Shown here: positions 23,458 through 28,841 of the stretch, in pieces | How positions within the stretch are numbered: the first letter of the stretch is position 1 | How the letters are laid out: every line of letters begins with the position of its first letter | Program-made: the position numbers and the translations under genes | From: Mycolicibacterium porcinum | GTDB lineage: Bacteria; Actinomycetota; Actinomycetes; Mycobacteriales; Mycobacteriaceae | NCBI GenBank assembly: GCA_001942045.1 | Contig: MSTD01000062.1 | Coordinates: forward strand, 1-28,841 | Length of the DNA: 28,841 bases | Reading direction: 5' to 3' | Notes under the pieces: generated by a model | Databases searched by the model: none | Seen by the model: the letters and a program-made list of their open reading frames with translations, nothing else | What the model was told of the DNA's origin: nothing

Positions 23458-23862
23458 GTGAGCAGCATTCCAGCGGCCGACGACGTATTGGACCCCGACG
23501 AGGCGGTCTACGACCTACCCACGGTGTCGGATTTGCTCGGCATCCCAGTTACCAAGGTGCACCAACAGTTGCGGGACGGGCAGTTGATCGCCGTCCGCCG
23601 CGACCGCATTCTGGTGGTGCCGCAGATCTTCTTCGATGACAACGGCCATGTGACCAAGCACCTGCCCGGCCTGCTGGTCGTGCTGCGTGACGGCGGCTAT
23701 CGCGATACCGAGATCTTGCGCTGGTTGTTCACCCCGGACGAGTCGCTGACGATCACCGCCGATGGCCGCAACGAACAAGTTGCGAACGCCCGCCCGATCG
23801 ACGCACTGCATTCGCACCAGGCGCGTGAGGTACTGCGGCGCGCGCAGGCGCTAGCTTACTGA
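23458..23862 (+). CDS. DNA-binding winged-HTH protein, PknL partner (Rv2175c type)
   Basis: A 134-residue protein with an N-terminal winged helix-turn-helix (about 18-60: YDLPTVSDLLGIPVTKVHQQ then a QLIAVRRDRILVVPQ wing) and a C-terminal helical domain (GYRDTEILRWLFTPDESL, ARPIDALHSHQAREVLRRAQ). The M. tuberculosis protein is a PknL substrate whose DNA binding is abolished by phosphorylation of Thr9 (family knowledge). Here the GTG 23458 start, set by TAGAAT seven bases upstream, removes the recalled extra N-terminal residues that hold that Thr. No ATG/GTG/TTG in frame lies close upstream. Hence the phospho-switch may be absent or use another residue. The gene's last 12 bases overlap the end of mptA. 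Confidence 0.88.
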   Translation: MSSIPAADDVLDPDEAVYDLPTVSDLLGIPVTKVHQQLRDGQLIAVRRDRILVVPQIFFDDNGHVTKHLPGLLVVLRDGGYRDTEILRWLFTPDESLTITADGRNEQVANARPIDALHSHQAREVLRRAQALAY

Positions 23863-25383
23863 CGGCTGTTCGCGCGCCTGCGGTTCGGCGGGCGCCTCGG
23901 GTGCACGGTAGAGCGAGTACCAGGCCACGACGGCGCATGCCGTGGTCAGCAGGACATGTGCCCACGAGTACATGCCGTGTGCCCCATCGGGTTTCCACAT
24001 CACCATGATCCAGGTGGAGAATCCGGCGATGGCGGCGATGGCGGGCCGGGTCTGGATCAGGGCGGCGGCCACCGCCAGCGGCCAGGTGTAGTACCAGGGC
24101 AGCGCGGCCGGAACGAACAGCACGACCACCACCATGGCCAGGGTGATGCCGGTGAGGGCTTCGCGGTCGGTGTGCCGGTAGCGCCACCACAACAGCGGCA
24201 GCGCGATCACGATGGTGAGAATGCCGATGATCCTGGCGACCTCGAGCACGGCGTAGAAATTGACCGGAAAGATCAGGCCGCCAACGGCATTGATGAGGTT
24301 GGCGGCCGCGGTGGGCACGGTGAGCCAGTTGATGATCTTGACCGACCCGGCCAGCGCGGTCAGCCAGCCCAGGCCGACGCCGGCCAGCAACGAGGTCACC
24401 GCGAACACCGCCACGAAGATCAATACCGAGGCGGCCGTGGCGACCGCGAACGCGCGCACCGCGGGCATGTCCCGCTTGTCGCGCAACTGCCGCATCCATA
24501 CCCAGACCAGGAACGGCAATGCGAGCCCGGCGGTCGCTTTGACCGCGACGGCGATCGCGATGAGGCTGACCCCGATCACCGGTCGGCCCGCGAAGGTCAG
24601 CGCGATCGCGGCCATCATCAGCCCGACCATCAGCATCTCGTTGTGGACGCCGCCCATCAGGTGCACGATCACCAGCGGATTGAGCACGCAGATCCACAGC
24701 GAGGCGGCCCCGTTGGCGCCGACGTGACGCGCGATCCGGGGTGCGGCCCAGATCAGCAACAGCAGGCCGGGCAGCATGCACAGCCGCAGCAGCATGGTGC
24801 CGGCCACCACGTCGTCGCCGACCAGGATCGTGACGAACTTGGCCACCAGGATGAACGCCGGCCCGTAGGGGGCGGTGGTGGTGGTCCAGATCGGACTCAC
24901 GTTGTCCAGCAACGAGTTCGGGTTCTCCACCGGGCCCACCACATACGGGTCGAAGCCGTCGCGCAGCAGCGCTCCCTGCGCGAGGTAGGAGTAGGTGTCG
25001 CGGCTGAACAGGGGCACGCTCAGCAGCAGCGGTGCCAACCAGAATCCGGTGGTGGCCACCATGGTGTATTCGGTGGCGGTGCCGTCGATCACGCGCCGGC
25101 CCAGCCACAGCCAGGCGATCAGCATCACCGCGACGCCGGCCCACAGCAGGATCGAGGACAGCACCAGGCCGTGCCCGAACCGCAGCCAGGACAGGTGCAG
25201 TGATTCCAGCAGGGGGTCGTGCAGTCGGGTACTGCCGGCGCCGAGCCCGCCGATGGTCAGCAGCGCCGCGCCGAGGCAACCGACCCGGGCGGGGCGGGCT
25301 TCGGCGGACACCGCGAATGCGGCCAGACGTGAGATATGTTGCGTCACCCCGGTGTTCGGGGTCTCGGTCGGCATGGTCGTCAT
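23851..25383 (-). CDS. mptA: Alpha-(1->6)-mannopyranosyltransferase MptA (lipomannan core elongation)
   Basis: A polytopic GT-C enzyme (510 residues; about 516 recalled in Rv2174) that extends the alpha-1,6-mannan core of lipomannan using polyprenyl-phosphomannose on the outer face of the membrane. About a dozen hydrophobic segments are visible. The first large loop has SRDTYSYLAQGALLRDGFDPY, with the Asp typical of the GT-C catalytic position. TTTTAPYGPAFILVAKFV and VHNEMLMVGLMM follow, then LPWYYTWPLAVAAAL near the C-terminus. The start is ATG 25383 (MTTMPTETP), with ATG 25374 as an alternative; no strong ribosome binding site is seen. It lies 31 bases downstream of idsA2, so co-transcription is likely, which makes sense because prenyl diphosphates feed the lipid carrier. 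Its end overlaps the convergent Rv2175c-type gene by 12 bases. Confidence 0.93.
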   Translation of the reverse strand: MTTMPTETPNTGVTQHISRLAAFAVSAEARPARVGCLGAALLTIGGLGAGSTRLHDPLLESLHLSWLRFGHGLVLSSILLWAGVAVMLIAWLWLGRRVIDGTATEYTMVATTGFWLAPLLLSVPLFSRDTYSYLAQGALLRDGFDPYVVGPVENPNSLLDNVSPIWTTTTAPYGPAFILVAKFVTILVGDDVVAGTMLLRLCMLPGLLLLIWAAPRIARHVGANGAASLWICVLNPLVIVHLMGGVHNEMLMVGLMMAAIALTFAGRPVIGVSLIAIAVAVKATAGLALPFLVWVWMRQLRDKRDMPAVRAFAVATAASVLIFVAVFAVTSLLAGVGLGWLTALAGSVKIINWLTVPTAAANLINAVGGLIFPVNFYAVLEVARIIGILTIVIALPLLWWRYRHTDREALTGITLAMVVVVLFVPAALPWYYTWPLAVAAALIQTRPAIAAIAGFSTWIMVMWKPDGAHGMYSWAHVLLTTACAVVAWYSLYRAPEAPAEPQAREQPSVS

Positions 25384-25414
25384 GAGGGAGTTGTCATGTC
25401 GTTGTGACGGTCTC

Positions 25415-26617
<1,203 letters not shown>

Positions 26618-27334
26618 TCAGTCGCTGCCCGCGACGGGGTCACCGGGCTTGGGCGAGGTGTCGCGGCTCATCCAGGCCAGGGTGCCGATCACTCCGGCGA
26701 CCAGGAATGCGGCGACGACGAGCCAGATGGTCGCGGTGGTGAACGACCGGGCACTCGGATCGGTGTAGCGGGCCTGGGCGTTCATCGTGCTGACGATTCC
26801 CGGGCGCAGTTTCCATTCCACGATCGATGAGCTCACCTGATCGCCGTTGGTCGAGGTCACCTCGCCGGGGAACGACACGGTGAGCAGAACGTCGGCTTGT
26901 GGGTCGGACAGCGAGGTCAGGTCGACCCGGCCCTCCAGGATCACCAGGTCACCCGCGCGGCGCAGGGAGATGTCGACCCCGGCGGCGTCGCGGCTCATCC
27001 CGGCCAGCTGGGGCAGCTCGGCGAACGAGAGGTCGGAGAACACCGCCTGGGAGCCGACGTAGTCGTCGCGGCTGTACTCCGAGACCGCCACCTTCGTGGC
27101 GAACGGGAGGTTGTTGAGCAGCTGCGGACCCTTGTCATCGGCGTTCCGCGGCTTTGCCGCGGCGATGATCTGGCCGGATACCCGGTCGTCGGGGGAGACG
27201 GTGATCGAGGTGCGAACCCGGACGCAGCCCACCGCCATGGGCAGGATCAGCAGCAACATCACCAGGGTGAGCAGTCGGGTCCGTCGGCTACGTCGCCGAA
27301 GGCGGCTCGGTGGTCGGACAGGCACGCTGGTCAT
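26618..27334 (-). CDS. lppM: Lipoprotein LppM
   Basis: An exported lipoprotein of 238 residues. The basic N-terminus (RLRRRSRRTR) leads to a hydrophobic signal (LLTLVMLLLILPM) and a lipobox AVGC with the modified Cys at 37. A soluble domain of about 150 residues follows (VRTSITVSPDDRVSGQIIAA, then FSDLSFAELPQL). A C-terminal membrane helix (about 200-222, TTATIWLVVAAFLVAGVIGTLAW) and short charged tail close the protein. Lipid anchor at one end plus helix at the other is the known LppM arrangement. In M. tuberculosis LppM (Rv2171) is implicated in phagosome survival, with a domain proposed to bind PIMs (family knowledge). Start ATG 27334 lies 11 bases after the acetyltransferase stop, so the two genes form an operon. 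The longer open frame upstream covers that gene and is rejected. Confidence 0.92.
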   Translation of the reverse strand: MTSVPVRPPSRLRRRSRRTRLLTLVMLLLILPMAVGCVRVRTSITVSPDDRVSGQIIAAAKPRNADDKGPQLLNNLPFATKVAVSEYSRDDYVGSQAVFSDLSFAELPQLAGMSRDAAGVDISLRRAGDLVILEGRVDLTSLSDPQADVLLTVSFPGEVTSTNGDQVSSSIVEWKLRPGIVSTMNAQARYTDPSARSFTTATIWLVVAAFLVAGVIGTLAWMSRDTSPKPGDPVAGSD

Positions 27335-27345
27335 CGTGCCAGATG

Positions 27346-27966
27346 TCACAGCGGCAGTGGGCGACCGAGGATGGCAAATGGCCGGGGGTCGCCGGCGAAG
27401 TGGTAACCGCGGATCACATCGGTGAAGCCGAGTCGCCGGTACAACCGCCACGCGCGATTCGCCTCGCCGTTGATCTCCGGGGTCGACAACAGCACGTGAG
27501 ATTCGGCGCGGCCGGTCAATAGTCGCCTGGTCAGGGCCTCGCCGATGCCGTGTCCCTGCGCGCGGGGCTCGATGTGCAGCTCGGTCAGCTCGAAGTAGCT
27601 GGCCATCAGGTCGGCGATGCTGGCTGGGCTGGCGCCCACCCGCTGCAGGCCGGAGATGACTTGCTGCTGCCACCACTGATCGGGCGCCCCGCTGTAGCCG
27701 TAGGCGATTCCTCGCAGCGGCGCGTTGATCAGGTCGGTGGTGCCGGGCGCGGCCGATGCGTCGGTACTGGATTCGGCGCCCGCGCCGGTGACCTCGACGG
27801 CGGCCACGCACTTCCACCCGGCGCGGCGGGTGTGTTCGAGCCAGAGGGCGGCGCGTTGTTCCTCGGTTCCGCGTGGGTAGCGCATGGCGTCGACATACAC
27901 GCGCAACGCCTCGGGGAGCCGGCGCTTCATGTCGTCCGGCGACAGATCGATCAGATACGTCGCCAA
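27346..27966 (-). CDS. GNAT-family N-acetyltransferase (Rv2170 type)
   Basis: A 206-residue acetyltransferase, the same length as recalled for Rv2170. The acetyl-CoA motif A is visible as LTELHIEPRAQGHGIGEAL (Q/R-x-x-G-x-G loop) in the second half, followed by RAWRLYRRLGF, the motif B helix, and a FTDVIRGYHFAGD strand. The N-terminal 120 residues form the acceptor side and include an inserted Ser/Ala/Gly-rich loop (GAGAESSTDASAAPG). Rv2170 has been reported to acetylate isocitrate dehydrogenase in M. tuberculosis (recalled); whether that holds here is unknown. The start is TTG 27966 (MATYLIDLS) with AAAGGCGGAGG just upstream. The next in-frame ATG is 12 codons later and would cut into the fold. 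It forms an operon with lppM. Confidence 0.88.
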   Translation of the reverse strand: MATYLIDLSPDDMKRRLPEALRVYVDAMRYPRGTEEQRAALWLEHTRRAGWKCVAAVEVTGAGAESSTDASAAPGTTDLINAPLRGIAYGYSGAPDQWWQQQVISGLQRVGASPASIADLMASYFELTELHIEPRAQGHGIGEALTRRLLTGRAESHVLLSTPEINGEANRAWRLYRRLGFTDVIRGYHFAGDPRPFAILGRPLPL

Positions 27967-28131
27967 TGCCTCCGCCTTTCGTCGGCCCGGCGTCTGCCGA
28001 GCTCATTATGTTCAGCATTATCCGGTTGCGAGGCGGTCGGTCCCATCGACCGGGGCGATCTCGGAACGGCCTACAATCGAGTACGAACAAGGTGGTACGG
28101 CTCGGATCGACCTCGTATCATTAGGCTTAGG

Positions 28132-28149
28132 TGCCCGTGATTGCGGGCA
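28132..28149. other. Small hairpin in the Rv2169c-type leader
   Basis: TGCCCG (28132-28137) and CGGGCA (28144-28149) form a perfect 6-bp stem with a TGATTG loop. It lies just after a TAGGCT (-10-like, 28122-28127) and 45 bases before the gene start. The rest of the 228-base divergent gap (27967-28194) shows no other gene. Confidence 0.35.
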
Positions 28150-28194
28150 TGTGAAATTTTGAAAAGCGACGGCGGCGTCGGCAAGGAGGGACGA

Positions 28195-28596
28195 ATGCCA
28201 CTCTCCGATCATGAGCAGCGCATGCTCGATCAGATCGAGAGCGCGCTCTATGCCGAGGATCCCAAGTTCGCCTCGAGCGTTCGCGGTGGGACCTTGCGCG
28301 CGCCATCGGCCCGGCGGCGGCTGCAGGGCGCGCTGTTGTTCGTGCTCGGTTTGGCGCTGTTGGTTGTCGGTGTCGCGGTGAAGTCGCTGTGGCTCGGTGG
28401 TTTCCCGGTTCTGTCGGTGTTCGGCTTCGTGGCGATGTTCGCCGGCGTGGTGTTCGCCGTCACTGGTCCGCGGATCGCCGGAGGACGCGACCGGGCGGCC
28501 CAGGGGTCCGGCAACGCGCCGCGTCAGCGTCGTCAGCGCGGAGGCTCGTTCACGACCCGGATGGAAGATCGGTTCCGCCGCCGGTTCGACGACTGA
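28195..28596 (+). CDS. Small membrane protein, DUF3040 family (Rv2169c type)
   Basis: A 133-residue membrane protein of the actinobacterial DUF3040 family. The family signature is the opening MPLSDHEQRMLDQIESALYA followed by EDPKFASSVR. Two adjacent membrane helices (about 43-62 and 67-90) come next, then a basic, disordered C-terminal tail (RQRRQRGG, MEDRFRRRFDD). Function is unknown. Its position directly before mraZ and the division/cell-wall cluster is conserved in mycobacteria from memory and suggests a link to envelope growth. The start ATG 28195 has a near-perfect ribosome binding site, AAGGAGG at 28183-28189, five bases away. The in-frame extension to 28141 has no such support. A strong intrinsic terminator follows 17 bases after the stop. 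Confidence 0.87.
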   Translation: MPLSDHEQRMLDQIESALYAEDPKFASSVRGGTLRAPSARRRLQGALLFVLGLALLVVGVAVKSLWLGGFPVLSVFGFVAMFAGVVFAVTGPRIAGGRDRAAQGSGNAPRQRRQRGGSFTTRMEDRFRRRFDD

Positions 28597-28613
28597 GCCG
28601 GCCGACGGATTCA

Positions 28614-28646
28614 GGGGGTAGCCCGTAAGGGGCTGCCCCCTTTTTT
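28614..28646 (+). terminator. Intrinsic terminator after the DUF3040 gene
   Basis: An 11-bp stem, GGGGGTAGCCC with GGGCTGCCCCC (one T-G pair), a GTAAG loop, and a run of six T. This is the strongest Rho-independent terminator in the window. Confidence 0.92.
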
Positions 28647-28689
28647 GTGCGTCCAGCGACACGCCGGGTAGTTCGGTGGCGTCGCCGCG

Positions 28690-28748
28690 TGGGGCGGGGT
28701 GGGGGAGGCCGCCGGATTCTCAGGGATTTTCGCCCCACAACCCCCCAC
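28690..28748. promoter_or_regulatory. Inverted pair of 10-bp-period TGGGG repeats
   Basis: On the plus strand TGGGG begins at 28690 and again at 28700. On the minus strand TGGGG begins at 28747 and again at 28737. Each pair has exactly one helical turn of spacing, and the two pairs face each other (GTGGGGCG/CGCCCCAC inverted repeat at 28689-28696 and 28731-28738). This resembles MraZ boxes (TGGG repeats every 10 bp); a large hairpin is the alternative reading. Confidence 0.4.
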
Positions 28749-28754
28749 CTTTTC

Positions 28755-28780
28755 ACCGCAGGCTTTGACCTGCGGTTTTT
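28755..28780 (+). terminator. Second intrinsic terminator before the mraZ region
   Basis: ACCGCAGG (28755-28762) pairs with CCTGCGGT (28769-28776) across a CTTTGA loop, followed by TTTTT. It insulates the downstream cluster from upstream transcription. Confidence 0.85.
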
Positions 28781-28820
28781 CTGTTTCTCCTGTCGGGTGT
28801 CGAGGTTTGGCCGCGCTTTC

Positions 28821-28841
28821 CGGGGGGATTTGGGGGGATCG
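28821..28841 (+). promoter_or_regulatory. Putative MraZ box at window end (truncated)
   Basis: GGGGGGAT at 28822-28829 is repeated at 28832-28839 with a 10-base period. The array is cut by the window edge. In other bacteria MraZ binds TGGG direct repeats spaced by 10 bp in its own promoter; mraZ is the next gene expected from mycobacterial gene order. Confidence 0.55.

Noticed and set aside
23956..25203. Plus-strand open frame opposite mptA
   Set aside because: Shadow of a conserved polytopic enzyme; the composition is Gln/His/Gly/Asp-rich with no motif.
25380..25397. Five-codon ORF ending on the mptA start (ATGA overlap, minus strand)
   Set aside because: It has no -10 at leaderless spacing and no ribosome site. 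It is too short to separate from chance, unlike the ORF before pimB'.
28689..28708. Possible G-quadruplex in the G-rich stretch
   Set aside because: Only three G-runs of four or more plus a GG are present. The exact 10-base TGGGG period and its inverted copy fit a protein-binding array better.

Overview
The window is high-GC actinobacterial chromosome with mycobacterial gene content and order. It matches, from memory, the M. tuberculosis block Rv2198c (mmpS3) to Rv2169c, ending just before mraZ. Protein lengths and motifs fit a mycobacterium, and the close match to what I remember of M. smegmatis proteins suggests a rapid grower (Mycolicibacterium type). The species cannot be fixed from sequence alone. 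No tRNA, rRNA, CRISPR array, insertion sequence or prophage was seen, and almost all of the window is core genome.

Layout. 1-959: the end of mmpS3/lamA and a four-helix membrane protein. 960-1566: a decayed LpqN-type lipoprotein remnant joined to an unrelated tail, followed by a hairpin at 1582-1622 that can end transcription from both sides. 1639-5916 (minus): the respiratory operon ctaE-qcrC-qcrA-qcrB, with ATGA stop/start overlaps at the qcrC/qcrA and qcrA/qcrB junctions. 6040-8889: trpD and a convergent DEDD-exonuclease/GIY-YIG fusion nuclease. 9004-12625: a small Cys-rich protein, the peptidoglycan hydrolase ripC, a membrane-anchored HExxH protein, and the mannosyltransferase pimB'. 12616-14424 (minus): fadD15. 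14518-17959: two SRPBCC-type genes, an ArsA-like ATPase, a small Cys protein and a plsC acyltransferase. 17956-20746: a GT87 mannosyltransferase, divergent from a membrane protein coupled to a DEDDh exoribonuclease. 20780-22177: aroG. 22174-23862: the kinase pknL, divergent from its DNA-binding partner (Rv2175c type). 23851-27966 (minus): mptA, idsA2, lppM and a GNAT acetyltransferase. 28195-28596: a DUF3040 membrane protein, then two terminators and TGGG repeats of the kind bound by MraZ.

How the genes fit together. Much of the window serves the mycobacterial envelope. PimB', MptA and the GT87 enzyme act at successive steps of phosphatidylinositol mannoside, lipomannan and lipoarabinomannan synthesis. 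IdsA2 could feed the polyprenyl carriers used by the GT-C enzymes. PlsC and FadD15 handle acyl chains, RipC cuts peptidoglycan, and LamA/MmpS3 and the mraZ region tie into division. The qcr/cta genes form the bc1-aa3 oxidase supercomplex.

The most interesting points are a probable leaderless 13-codon ORF overlapping the pimB' start, a general TANNNT-6/7-start (leaderless) layout, repeated 10-bp-period TGGGG arrays before mraZ, a Rv2175c-type protein that seems to lack the N-terminal segment carrying the PknL phosphosite, and an uncharacterised ArsA-like ATPase/SRPBCC/PlsC operon. No clearly novel defence or mobile system was found.
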